Of a stretch of 64,000 nucleotides of DNA, positions 34,220 through 43,300 are shown piece by piece. The notes below the pieces were generated by a model, which worked only from the letters and a program-made list of their open reading frames with translations, did not search any database and was not told the origin of the DNA. The position numbers and the translations under genes are program-made. Every line of letters starts with the position of its first letter. Positions within the stretch are counted from its first letter, which is position 1. The stretch spans positions 1 to 64,000 of the forward strand of contig JAJRVW010000052.1 of NCBI GenBank assembly GCA_024277115.1. Direction: 5' to 3'. Source of the DNA: Calditrichota bacterium (GTDB lineage: Bacteria > Calditrichota > Calditrichia > Calditrichales > J004).

Positions 34220-35644
34220 ATGTTAAAACCATCCAATCTCAATTTTTTATTGAACACTGATAACCGGATTGCCTATATCCTGGATACTAATGTCCTGCTT
34301 CACGATCCGTCTTCTATTTTTCGCTTTGACGAACATATTGTCCTTATCTCCCTTTTGATGATCGAAGAGATTGATTCCAAGAAAAAAGATGCGGGCATCG
34401 GTTTTAACGCGCGCGATATAAGCCAAAAGCTGGAACAACTTATGGAGAGGACAAAGGATACTGAAAATGGACTTGTCATCCCCAATGGTAAAAACGGCTC
34501 TTTATTTTTTTTAAGCGGTTTACTTTCACAAAATTTCCCGGATGAATTAAGCTTGAGCTATAAAGACAATGCCTTGATTTCCCAAACAATGGCGTTGCAG
34601 GAAAAATATCCCAAACGTAAATTTATCCTGGTAAGTAAAGACCGGAATTTACGCATAAAATGCCATGCGCTGGGGATTGAGACAGAAGATTACCTTCACG
34701 ATAAAATCTCCGAAGAATACCTCTCCAGCTTTTTCCAACCGCTTAAACATATTGGGCTGGACGAAGAAGAAATAAACAAAGTTTTTAAATCCAAAGAAGG
34801 CGGCGACTGGACCATAAACTATAAAAAGAAATGGCAATTGCACGAAAATGAAGGTGTTGCCCTTTATGACCCCTCTGATGAACTTTTTGGTTTGGGCATG
34901 CGCCAGGGCGACAAACTAAAATATCTCGATTATTATTCAACCAAAGTGCTCGATACGGTTCCCAAAGTTTTAAATACCGATCTGTACAAATACAATTTTG
35001 AACAGGCCATTTGTATGGCCCAGGCATTGGATGACGACATCCGCATCCAGATAATTATTGGGCGGGCAGGCACAGGGAAAACGCACATCGCTATGGCCGC
35101 CGCGTTGGAAAAAGTTTTTAGGGAACGAAAATATGATTCCATAAAACTGATAAAACCCGTGGTGACAAAAAGTCGATTGGGTGAAGATATTGGCTTTTTG
35201 CCCGGTTCCGTAAAACGTAAACTACTGCCTAAAATGCGCCCTTTTGTGGATAAGTTAAAACAATTTACAAATAGCATCGATGCCGAAGAAGGCTGGAAAA
35301 AACTACTCGATTCCGGTGTGATTGAAATGATGAACCTGGCCGATGTACGTGGGGCCGATTTGGCAAACTCGTTCGTAATATTTGACGAGGCCCAAAATGC
35401 CAATCCATTCCAGATGCGTACTTTGGGCACACGGCTGGGCGAGGACACCAAATTAATTGTATTGGGCGATCCAACCCAGATTGACAGCATCTATCTGGAT
35501 AAATACAGCAATGCGCTGATCAACCTTTATGAAAGCTCCCTTAAAAAACCCATGCCGTTTATTTCGCATATTTGCCTGGTTCAGATGGTGCGTTCGTATA
35601 CATCCAAATGGTTCGAAGAGACCCTGAAAATGCCAGGCCATTGA
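34220..35644 (+). CDS. PIN-domain PhoH-type ATPase
   Basis: 474 residues. An N-terminal PIN RNase domain (about 18-150) has YILDTNVLLHDP, MIEEIDSKKK and FILVSKDRNLRIK, supplying the acidic metal ligands. The C-terminal PhoH ATPase (about 265-450) has Walker A GRAGTGKTHIA near 280, VVTKSRLGEDIGFLPG, and Walker B FVIFDEAQNANPFQM. The pair is the PhoH2 type, an RNA helicase-RNase. GGAG precedes the ATG. The stop overlaps the mutY start as TGATG, so the two are translationally coupled. Confidence 0.95.
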   Translation: MLKPSNLNFLLNTDNRIAYILDTNVLLHDPSSIFRFDEHIVLISLLMIEEIDSKKKDAGIGFNARDISQKLEQLMERTKDTENGLVIPNGKNGSLFFLSGLLSQNFPDELSLSYKDNALISQTMALQEKYPKRKFILVSKDRNLRIKCHALGIETEDYLHDKISEEYLSSFFQPLKHIGLDEEEINKVFKSKEGGDWTINYKKKWQLHENEGVALYDPSDELFGLGMRQGDKLKYLDYYSTKVLDTVPKVLNTDLYKYNFEQAICMAQALDDDIRIQIIIGRAGTGKTHIAMAAALEKVFRERKYDSIKLIKPVVTKSRLGEDIGFLPGSVKRKLLPKMRPFVDKLKQFTNSIDAEEGWKKLLDSGVIEMMNLADVRGADLANSFVIFDEAQNANPFQMRTLGTRLGEDTKLIVLGDPTQIDSIYLDKYSNALINLYESSLKKPMPFISHICLVQMVRSYTSKWFEETLKMPGH

Positions 35645-36690
35645 TGCAACACCGATTGTTAAAATGGTTTCATCAAAACAAGCGCGACCTGCCCTGGCGT
35701 ACAAATCCAAGCTGGTATAAAACATTTTTGTCGGAAATAATCCTGCAACAAACAACCGTTGCGCAGGGCTTGCCCTATTATCAAAAATTTATTCAACAAT
35801 ATCCTGATATAAAATCCCTGGCCAAAGCCGATGAACAGTCGGTCCTGCATCTCTGGGCCGGGCTGGGTTATTATTCCCGAGCGCGCAACATGCTTAAGGC
35901 TGCAAGGATTATTTATACCGAGCATGACGGAGTCTTCCCCCAAGACTATAAAACTGCCCTTGCATTACCGGGGATTGGCCCTTACAGCGCCGCGGCGATT
36001 TTATCCATTTCATACAATCTGCCCCATGCCGTAATTGATGGCAATGTCATCCGGGTAATTTGTCGCTTATACGCCATCAAAGAAGATACGCGGGAAAAGA
36101 ATACTTTAAACCGCATAAAAAAGCATGCCACTAAATTATTGGACAAAAAAGCACCGGGAGATTTTAATGAAGCCATGATGGAGCTTGGCGCCACAACGTG
36201 TACACCGCGTCAACCATTATGCCAATCGTGCCCAATAAATAGATTTTGCATCGCATACAAAAAGAACCTGGTCATTAAAATCCCTTATAAATCCAAACCG
36301 GCCAAAAAGAAAAAATTAATCAATCTTGTTGGTGTGATAAAAAATAAATCTCAGATTTGTATTATGCGTCGGCCGGATTCTGGTTTGCTTGCAGGGATGT
36401 GGGAATTTCCAATTTTGGAGATTAGAGACTGGGATAATTTAGATATACATTACGACCGGTTTAAATCACGATTTGAGTTGACCGGTCAGTTAGGAATAAT
36501 TTCAGAAGAAATGCGCCAGATATATAGCCACATCGATCTGAGGTTTAAAGGTATAATTCTTAACACCGCCAAAAAATCAATCCATAAAAATGATTATGTG
36601 GATGTGAAGTGGGTGGATTTTTCAGAATTAAAAAATTATGCAATACACAACGCACACAAAAAGATTATCGCCTGGCTGGCCGATCAATAA
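35644..36690 (+). CDS. mutY: A/G-specific adenine DNA glycosylase MutY
   Basis: 348 residues from the ATG that overlaps the PhoH stop (TGATG); the frame itself runs 24 codons further inside PhoH and is not used. Catalytic Glu31 lies in SEIILQQTT, the helix-hairpin-helix is LPGIGPYSAAAI (109-120), and Asp132 is in VIDGNVIRV. The 4Fe-4S cluster ligands are C186-x6-C193-x2-C196-x5-C202. The C-terminal NUDIX-like domain (about 220-345), with MRRPDSGLLAGMWEFP, recognises 8-oxoG. It removes A mispaired with 8-oxoG. Ends in a 7-bp convergent overlap with the patatin gene. Confidence 0.96.
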   Translation: MQHRLLKWFHQNKRDLPWRTNPSWYKTFLSEIILQQTTVAQGLPYYQKFIQQYPDIKSLAKADEQSVLHLWAGLGYYSRARNMLKAARIIYTEHDGVFPQDYKTALALPGIGPYSAAAILSISYNLPHAVIDGNVIRVICRLYAIKEDTREKNTLNRIKKHATKLLDKKAPGDFNEAMMELGATTCTPRQPLCQSCPINRFCIAYKKNLVIKIPYKSKPAKKKKLINLVGVIKNKSQICIMRRPDSGLLAGMWEFPILEIRDWDNLDIHYDRFKSRFELTGQLGIISEEMRQIYSHIDLRFKGIILNTAKKSIHKNDYVDVKWVDFSELKNYAIHNAHKKIIAWLADQ

Positions 36691-39332
36691 TTAAAACCGA
36701 GGGAAAGGTAAAAATTTTCCCTGCCCAAACTTGCCTTGCCCCAACCCAGATAGAGCGGGCCGAGAAAAGTATCCACGCCAAAATAGCCACCAAAACCGGA
36801 GAAAAAATCCTCGGATTTAGTGATCAGGTTTGGGCTTTGCCAAATCGCCCCAAGATCGTAGCGGACGGAGAAATAGGTATCGGTAAGTTTTTTAAAAGGC
36901 AATTTATAGCGATATTCAAAATTTGTAAGGATCACTTGCTTCCCAAAAAATTCGTTATCCAGCAAACCATAAAAACTGTGCAACCCGCCAATCCTAAAAT
37001 TCTCTGAGAAAGGCAAAGACTCATCACCAAGCCCACCTAAAAGACGGACATGCCCGATATGGCGAGAATTAAAAAGCCTGTAATACCCTTCTAAATTTAT
37101 GAGTACTTTTGTGTACGATTCCTGACTGTTAAGTAGAAAACTATTGCCGTTTTCCCAGGCCCAATGATTAAAAACCCCTTTTGTCGGGAAATCGATACGG
37201 TCGCGTTTATCCGTGATCGAACGTAAGGCAAAGGTACGCAACTCAAAATCCTGTGGTTTCACAAAACGTCCTTCTTGCTGGAAATCCTTCACCCGCTCAA
37301 TACGTACCTCACCCACAAGCTGGCCGATACGCGCTAATTGCTGACCAAGCTGCAACCTAAAGCCAAGCCGTTCTTCCCGGTATTTGCCCTTAAGCGGCGT
37401 ATCTACTTTAAACGGGTTAATCTCCCAGGTAAAGTAGGTTTGGGCGGAAAGGGTCAAAAACGATGTAAAAATTCTGTCGTTGCGAAAGCTGAACCCGAGC
37501 AAACCGTCTTGAACACCCAGGCGTGTTTGTAGTTTCAGTTTTACACCTTTGCCCATAAAATTCTCATCGGCCAGCTCCATATAGCCCTGAAAATTCCGTT
37601 CAATATCGGCCTTGCCCCCAACCTGAAAACGGATGGACGGTTTTTCGTTTACCCGGATAGTTATGTCGGCCTTGCGGTCATGGCGTAAAATATCGGCGCT
37701 AACCCGGCTGTAAAGCGAGCTGGCATAGACATTATCAATACCCCTTTTTACAGAGAGCCAGTTAAAGGCTTTATTTTTTTGCTTGGAAAACTCACGCAAC
37801 ACTAAAAAATCTTCTGAGACTTCATTGCCTTTAACATCAATTTTTTCGATAATACCTTCATTGATTTTAAAGGAAAGCATACCATTTTTTTTATTAAAAA
37901 AGACAGCATCAAAGGTCATTAATGAAAACCCACGCTTACGATATAAGTTTAAAATTGAATGCAGGTCTTGCTGTAATATTTTTGCATTTAGGGCATGGCC
38001 TTTTTTTGAAAGCAACGAACCCCTAATCTCTTCTGTAGTTAAGTTGGTGTTTCCCCGAATCAAAATTGTGTCAATTTGCCCAAATACTTTAAAATCCAAT
38101 GTTAAGCTTTTATTTACCGTATCAACAAAAGCCGATACCTTTTTATAAAGCCCGGTTGCCATCCATTTTTTAATAGAATCCGCCAGACAATTTGTATAAA
38201 TATATTTTACGCCAGAGCTATCGGCCCACACATTAAGATGAGCGTTAACCAATTTGCCGGCCTTGGAAATTTCCAGGTTTCTAAATACAATTTGTCTTGT
38301 TGCGAGATTATTTGTACTACGCAATCTGTTTTGCAGGGAATCAATTTTTAGCTCCGTCGCCCTTTGCCCGGCTAGGATCATTGAATCGATCTTTGAGAAA
38401 TCTGTATTGGTCACTTTGGGGATTTTTGGCAGGATTAATACATCCACATTTTTATGCTCTTTTAGATTATTTCGATTGGTCATAATAGTGGTAACTTGAT
38501 CGGCAACTTCCCAAGGGGCTTTGATCTGGTCCCGGCTGCGCAAAGTGGCGCTAACATCCGAAGCAATAATTAATTCCATGCCCAGATCGCGGGCCACGCC
38601 AACAGGTAAATTGGCCTTGATGCCGCCATCGACCAAAAGCATGCCGTCGCGACTAACCGGCGAGAATAATAGAGGTACTGCCAGGGAGCCGTTCAGGGCT
38701 TCAGCAATATTTCCATCTGCAAGTACGCACATGTTGCCACTTACAATATCTGTGGCAACCGAGCGAAACGGGATTTTAAGGTCATCAAAATTATCTTTTA
38801 CCTGGTACGGCGCCATTAAAAACAAATCGGATAAAATATTAAGGACTTTTTGTCCCGGCGTAACAGCATTGGGGATATAAGGCTTAAAATTTTGCAGGCG
38901 CAGCGAAAGCAAAAAACGGTCCTGCTCACTTTTCTGTCCTAAAAACATCGAGGTGCGTTGAGGGGCATCGCTAAAAATATCAGCCCAATTGATTGATTTT
39001 GTAATTTCCTCAATCTCATTTGGCGAATAACCGGCGGCATACAAGCCGCCCACAACCCCGCCAATGCTGGTGCCCACAATTAAGTCCGGCACAATGCCCA
39101 GACTATCCAACACTTTAATCACTCCAATATGCGAAATCCCGCGCGAACCGCCGCCACTTAATACGAGGCCAATTTTGGGTTTCTGCGGCAGATTGGAAGA
39201 TTGAATTGTAGAAATTTTCCCGTCCTTAAGCAAAATCTCAGAACTATATTCCTGTGCCGTTAAAACACTGAAAAGTGAGAAAATGAAAATTAAGATATAT
39301 TGAACAGAGATATTTAGTTTTATAAAAGGCAT
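36684..39332 (-). CDS. Patatin-like phospholipase with POTRA and outer-membrane barrel
   Basis: 882 residues. A signal peptide (about 1-26) precedes a patatin domain with the oxyanion loop SGGGSRG (59-65), nucleophile GTSIG (Ser89) and DGG (Asp235). Then come POTRA-like segments (about 410-560; RGNTNLTTEEIRGSLLSKKG, IDVKGNEVSEDFLVLREF) and a 16-strand barrel of the BamA/Omp85 surface-antigen type (about 580-882) ending in an aromatic YLSLGFNY. The layout is that of type Vd secretion proteins (PlpD-like), in which the lipase is exported through its own barrel; Bacteroidetes homologues may keep the lipase inside. The catalytic dyad is intact. Confidence 0.92.
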   Translation of the reverse strand: MPFIKLNISVQYILIFIFSLFSVLTAQEYSSEILLKDGKISTIQSSNLPQKPKIGLVLSGGGSRGISHIGVIKVLDSLGIVPDLIVGTSIGGVVGGLYAAGYSPNEIEEITKSINWADIFSDAPQRTSMFLGQKSEQDRFLLSLRLQNFKPYIPNAVTPGQKVLNILSDLFLMAPYQVKDNFDDLKIPFRSVATDIVSGNMCVLADGNIAEALNGSLAVPLLFSPVSRDGMLLVDGGIKANLPVGVARDLGMELIIASDVSATLRSRDQIKAPWEVADQVTTIMTNRNNLKEHKNVDVLILPKIPKVTNTDFSKIDSMILAGQRATELKIDSLQNRLRSTNNLATRQIVFRNLEISKAGKLVNAHLNVWADSSGVKYIYTNCLADSIKKWMATGLYKKVSAFVDTVNKSLTLDFKVFGQIDTILIRGNTNLTTEEIRGSLLSKKGHALNAKILQQDLHSILNLYRKRGFSLMTFDAVFFNKKNGMLSFKINEGIIEKIDVKGNEVSEDFLVLREFSKQKNKAFNWLSVKRGIDNVYASSLYSRVSADILRHDRKADITIRVNEKPSIRFQVGGKADIERNFQGYMELADENFMGKGVKLKLQTRLGVQDGLLGFSFRNDRIFTSFLTLSAQTYFTWEINPFKVDTPLKGKYREERLGFRLQLGQQLARIGQLVGEVRIERVKDFQQEGRFVKPQDFELRTFALRSITDKRDRIDFPTKGVFNHWAWENGNSFLLNSQESYTKVLINLEGYYRLFNSRHIGHVRLLGGLGDESLPFSENFRIGGLHSFYGLLDNEFFGKQVILTNFEYRYKLPFKKLTDTYFSVRYDLGAIWQSPNLITKSEDFFSGFGGYFGVDTFLGPLYLGWGKASLGRENFYLSLGFNY

Positions 39333-39438
39333 TTTAAAATTTTTAATTTTTGTTGTGGGGCAATGTACGGAATAATGCAGATTGGTTTCAAAAATAGCTT
39401 TAATTTTTATTTTGCTTCGTGCTAAGTTCTTTAAAATA

Positions 39439-39661
39439 ACATGAGTTCGATATAAAACTTTTGCATTGAGAAAATTATTTTAACTCTAAGTTAGGGATAT
39501 AAAAACAACTCACCCCTAAACAGTTTCTGCTGATTTTTAAGTTTTTCAAGTCCCCTCTGCTTATTGAAAATCCCGAGTATCGGGGCAAGAGAGGGGATTT
39601 AGGGGTGAGTTCCAAAAAAAAGTATTCTAAAAATAAATGTTTTCTTTAGATCGAACTCAGG
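39439..39661. mobile_element. 223-bp MITE-like element with 8-bp target duplication
   Basis: The left end is (A)CATGAGTTCGAT and the right end, in reverse complement, CCTGAGTTCGAT: 11 of 12 bases match, with looser symmetry further in. Directly outside both ends is TTAAAATA (39431-39438 and 39662-39669). The intact DUF4175 copy has this word once at 40415-40422 without an insert, so the empty site is visible in the same window. There is no coding capacity. A second dyad (39507-39611) is nested inside. The parent transposon is not present here. Confidence 0.85.
39507..39611. repeat. Nested 105-bp inverted repeat inside the MITE
   Basis: Arms AACTCACCCCTAAA (39507-39520) and TTTAGGGGTGAGTT (39598-39611) are perfect over 14 bp. 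Inside are TCCCCTCT/AGAGGGGA (39551-39558, 39590-39597) and a small CCCGA-GTA-TCGGG hairpin (about 39572-39584). It may be an element inserted in the MITE or an integral part of it. Confidence 0.75.
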
Positions 39662-39793
39662 TTAAAATAGGCTTCGATCAACTTTTGGTAATCGCTGTGG
39701 TAGCCCTCGCTTAAGGCTTTTTTGCAAGCAACCTGCGATTGTTTAATTTAAATATTTTAAACCAACAAAAAAAGCAACCCAAAAGTTTCAATG

Positions 39794-39822
39794 TTGACAT
39801 AAGGTGTACAACGCCTTATTTT
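39794..39822 (+). promoter_or_regulatory. Toxin-antitoxin promoter with embedded operator palindrome
   Basis: TTGACA (39794-39799), a 17-bp spacer and TATTTT (39817-39822) form a promoter-like pair. The 17 bases 39801-39817 (AAGGTGTACAACGCCTT) form a palindrome with seven pairs, one being G-T, around ACA. The palindrome fills the spacer, as expected for an autoregulating CopG/ribbon-helix-helix repressor site. The toxin ATG is only seven bases past the -10, so the mRNA would be nearly leaderless. Confidence 0.6.
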
Positions 39823-39828
39823 TAATTT

Positions 39829-40110
39829 ATGGAAAAATTTAAATGGAATATCGAGAAGAATGAAAAACTTGATAAAGAACGGGGAATAACATTTGAAGAA
39901 GTTGTACAAAAGATTGAGTCCGGGACAAGGGTTATTGAAACTGATCATCCAAACAAAGAAAAATATCCAAATCAAAAAATTTTAATCGTGGAAATAAATC
40001 AGTATGCATACTTGGTACCATTTGTAAAAGAGAATGAAACCATTTTCCTAAAAACAATTATACCAAGTAGAAAAGCTACAAAAAAATACTTAGGCGGGAA
40101 AAATGAATAA
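39829..40110 (+). CDS. BrnT-like toxin of a type II toxin-antitoxin system
   Basis: 93 residues: FKWNIEKNEKLDKERGITFE at the start, EHPN-like TDHPNKEKYPNQKILIVE, then YLVPFVKENETIFLKTIIPS and RKATKKYL at the end. This is the RelE-like ribonuclease fold of the BrnT group in its FCB/proteobacterial variant, which ends in PSRKATKKYL. BrnT toxins cleave mRNA and stop translation. No Shine-Dalgarno is seen. The gene overlaps the antitoxin gene by eight bases and is much richer in AT than its neighbours. Toxin-first order is typical for brnTA. Confidence 0.8.
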   Translation: MEKFKWNIEKNEKLDKERGITFEEVVQKIESGTRVIETDHPNKEKYPNQKILIVEINQYAYLVPFVKENETIFLKTIIPSRKATKKYLGGKNE

Positions 40111-40387
40111 AAACCAAAAAGATATAAAATTAGATGAATATGAAAAAGAAATATTAGAAGCGTTTGAAGAAGGGAAACTTGAACCAAATAAAAGTGATAC
40201 AGATTTCCAAGCTATTGCCCGTAACACCCTAAAAAAAAACCGGAAAATAAATATCAGAATTACGGAGAATGACCTTTTTGCTTTACAAAAAAGAGCCGCA
40301 CGGGAAGGTTTACCCTATCAAACATTAATTGGCAGCATCCTTCATAAATATGTCAGTGGCTTTTTAAAAGAAACTTCTAATCCCTAA
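40103..40387 (+). CDS. CopG-family antitoxin
   Basis: 94 residues. The N-terminal part (DEYEKEILEAFEEGKLEP) binds the toxin in this family. The C-terminal part is a ribbon-helix-helix DNA-binding domain: KINIRITENDLFALQKRA, EGLPYQTLIGSILHKYVSG. It neutralises the toxin and represses the shared promoter. The ATG lies inside the toxin's last codons with GGCGGG before it, so antitoxin translation should be stronger than toxin translation. Its stop overlaps the stop of the convergent DUF4175 gene. Confidence 0.85.
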   Translation: MNKNQKDIKLDEYEKEILEAFEEGKLEPNKSDTDFQAIARNTLKKNRKINIRITENDLFALQKRAAREGLPYQTLIGSILHKYVSGFLKETSNP

Positions 40388-43300
40388 TTCTTACCTTGCT
40401 TCGCACTAAGTTCTTTAAAATAGGCTTCGATCAACTTTTGGTAGTCGTTGTAGTAGCCCTCGCTTAAGGCTTTTTTTAATGCTTCCCGGATTTGTTTTTG
40501 CGACATGTTTTCAAAATCTTTTAACTTACCAGGGTCTTTGGCAAAATATTTTTTGGCCTGTTCCGCTTTACGCTTTTTAGAAAACTCCCGTTCACGTACC
40601 GATTTTTGGGCATCAAGCATCCGGGATAAAATTTGCTGCTGCCGGTTAATTGTTTTACGGTTTACATTATTGGCCAGCATATCCTGAACGATTTCGTCCA
40701 TCTGCTCGCCCATTTCGTTTAAGCGCCCTAACATATCAGAACGGTTGCCCATTTGGTCGGCCATTTCCTGCATGCCCTGCTGGATCGCTTTTTGCTGTGC
40801 GGCCAATCTTTTTGCCCCGGCTTGTTGCTGCATGGACATCTGTCCCTCCTGGCCCTGGCCTTGCATAAAGTTCATCGTTTCGCTGTTTAGGCTGCCTTGC
40901 GCCCCGGCCATTTGTTTTAGCTGCTCCATAAACTGTTCGAAACCCGTCCCTGATTGTGAACCGGACATTTGCTGCATCGATTTTTGCATACTGCTAAGAC
41001 CACGGTTTAAAGCGGCCATTGCCCTTTGCTGATCGCCAGCAGCTTGTGCATTGCGCCGCTCGCTCAAGCCTTCCAAACTTTTTTGCATACTGTTTTGTGC
41101 ATTGGCCATATTTTTACTCATATCCGGGTTTAAGAAAAATGTCTCTTTGGAGAGTTGCACAAGATCAGAAATAAGTTTTTTTAAATTCTCCTGCAAATGA
41201 GCCTGCTTTCGGGCAGCCTGTTTAATGTCATCGTTTAGCTGGGAGGCTTGTTTTGTTTCTTTTTGGATGCGTTCCTGTTCATAAGAAAGTTTAAGCATTT
41301 TTCGCGTGGCTGCCAGCATTTTCTTTTCAACATCCTGCTTATTTTGTTGCTTCAGGTTTTGCATGGCCTGGTTTAGGTTTTGCTGCATTTCCTGAAAAGA
41401 CTTTTGCATATTTTGCGATTTTTTACCCGCTTGCTGCATATCTTTCTTTTGCATATTTTGCTGCATCCGGTCCATTTCTTCCTTCAGGTTCTGCTTGTTT
41501 ATTTCAGATTTGGTTTGCTGCAACTTGTCTTTTGCCGATTGAAATTTTTCCAACTGCTCTTTTTTAAGAACATCCTCCAGATTGCGTTTAAGTGCGCTAA
41601 GTAAGTCCTCCTGTTGCTTTTGCTCCGTTTGCAATTGTTCGACGCTTTGCTTGTCCTGGTCTTGTGCCTCTTTCAAGGCATTGCTAATTTTTTTCTGGTT
41701 CTCTGCCAGTTTTTCGGCCTGTTGCACCAATTGGTCCATTTGCTGCTCTAACTGAACTTGTTTAAATAGCTCCAAAGTCCGCTCCAGGTTGGCCTGAAAC
41801 GCTGCCTGGTTATTCTTAAAATTCTCCAGGGCTTTTTGGACTTCTTTTTGGCTTGTACTTTCCATGGCTTGCTCCAGCTTCTTCATTGCTTCTAATAACT
41901 CAGGGGTGGCTATTTCCTGAAATAAGTTTTGAAGCTGGCTGTATTTTTCCATAATCTCCGGGTTCATCAAACTATTTTTATCCAGCTTTTCGATCATTTC
42001 TTCCAGTTCTTGCTGGACTTTTTCAATCTTCTCCTGTGCTGCTTTTTGCTGTTCGAGACTATTCTCAATTTGTTTTTTCAGCTCCCAGTCCATCTTTTCC
42101 GTACGTTTTAATTCACGGTCAATTTCATCCAATTTTTGTTTTAACTCTTCAGATTCTTGTACAACATCCTCGAGGTCATCAACTTTTTCCTGTTCGCTTT
42201 CGGTAAACTCATCAAATAATTCCGTAAGCGATGGAAAGGTTACCCGGTATATCGGACTTTCGGATTTTGAAAATCCCCCAACTGCATTATTATCAATTGC
42301 TACGGCAAAATACTCCAATGCATCACCGTAACCCACATACATTTTTGTAAAGTCAAAATAATCCCGAATTTCAAGTTGGGCTTTATTGGCCACAAAACCG
42401 TCTAAATCCAAACGCTGCCACAAAGTGTCCGAAGAACCACTATTTTTTAAATACCGGAAATTTATAAAAACATTCCTCAAACCATAATCATCCGCCGCAT
42501 TAACTTTAAGGCCCAATATATCTTCCAGTTGCGCTTCCACATCTTCGCCAGGCTCCACAATATCTACATACGGCGGGTTGTCCGGCAGAACCGTGACCGT
42601 GTATGTAATTGGATTGCGATTTTGCAGGTTTTCCAAATCGACTAAATTAATTTTATAAGATTGGGTTTTTAGGATGTTAAACTCTCCGGTGGCCAATTTC
42701 CCTTTTGTGCGTAAAAAGAGTGTATCCAAATCACTGAAAGTTATATAAGCTGATTGCAAAGATTTATTTGCCGAAATTTTGAATTTTATTTTTGAGCCGG
42801 CAAGACACGTTATATTTCCATCATTTAGCTCATTTTGGGCCGTTTTTTTCCGGCTGTAAAATGGTGGCTCCATTTTAAGTGAAAGGTCTTGTACCTGCGG
42901 CGGAACCAACACACTTATGTGATAAGTCTCAGAAACAAGCTTTCCGGAGAGTTCATTTTTGGTAACTGGGATAGCAGAGAAGGCATAGGAGAAGGGGACG
43001 AGAATTTCTTTAAGGCGTGTACTGTATTTCCCTTTTCTCTTCTCCAGATTAATTTTTCGGATTGCGCCTTTTTTCTTTTCAGAAAAAATATACATTTCAA
43101 TTTGTGTGGCATCCGGGCCTGTATAATCCACCACAATATCCAATGCCTGCTTTTGCAGAATATCTTTATTGCCCGGCAAGACATTAAAATGAAAGGCGGG
43201 TATTCTTAAGTAATCTTTTGAGGGATTTAGAAGGCGCATACTGGAAGTTGACAGCTCGCCCCATTGAAAAACAATAAGTACAAAAGCACTCAAAAAAACG

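Larger units (their letters stand above)
39401..39741 (-). pseudogene. Displaced copy of the 3' end of the DUF4175 gene
   Basis: Apart from the inserted element, 39401-39438 plus 39662-39723 matches 40385-40476, the end of the intact DUF4175 gene, at 84 of 92 positions. All eight differences are transitions. Read on the minus strand it still gives KKALSEGYHSDYQKLIEAYF and, beyond the insertion, TKQNKN and a stop, compared with AKQGKN in the intact gene. Weaker protein similarity reaches about 39741. So the last ~30 codons exist twice, flanking the toxin-antitoxin pair. Confidence 0.85.
39333..39828. other. 496-bp region holding a gene relic and a MITE
   Basis: No intact gene. From left to right: the leader of the patatin gene (39333-39400), the relic of the DUF4175 3' end (39401-39741) split by a 223-bp MITE-like element (39439-39661), and the toxin-antitoxin promoter (39794-39822). 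Details are given in those entries. Confidence 0.8.

Noticed and set aside
35572-35643. 24-codon N-terminal extension of MutY
   Set aside because: It lies inside the PhoH gene and matches no MutY sequence; the TGATG overlap start gives the normal N-terminus.
40505-41604. Several plus-strand open frames opposite DUF4175
   Set aside because: Shadows of the Gln/Lys-rich coiled coil read backwards (Leu/Phe/Cys-rich), with no start signals.
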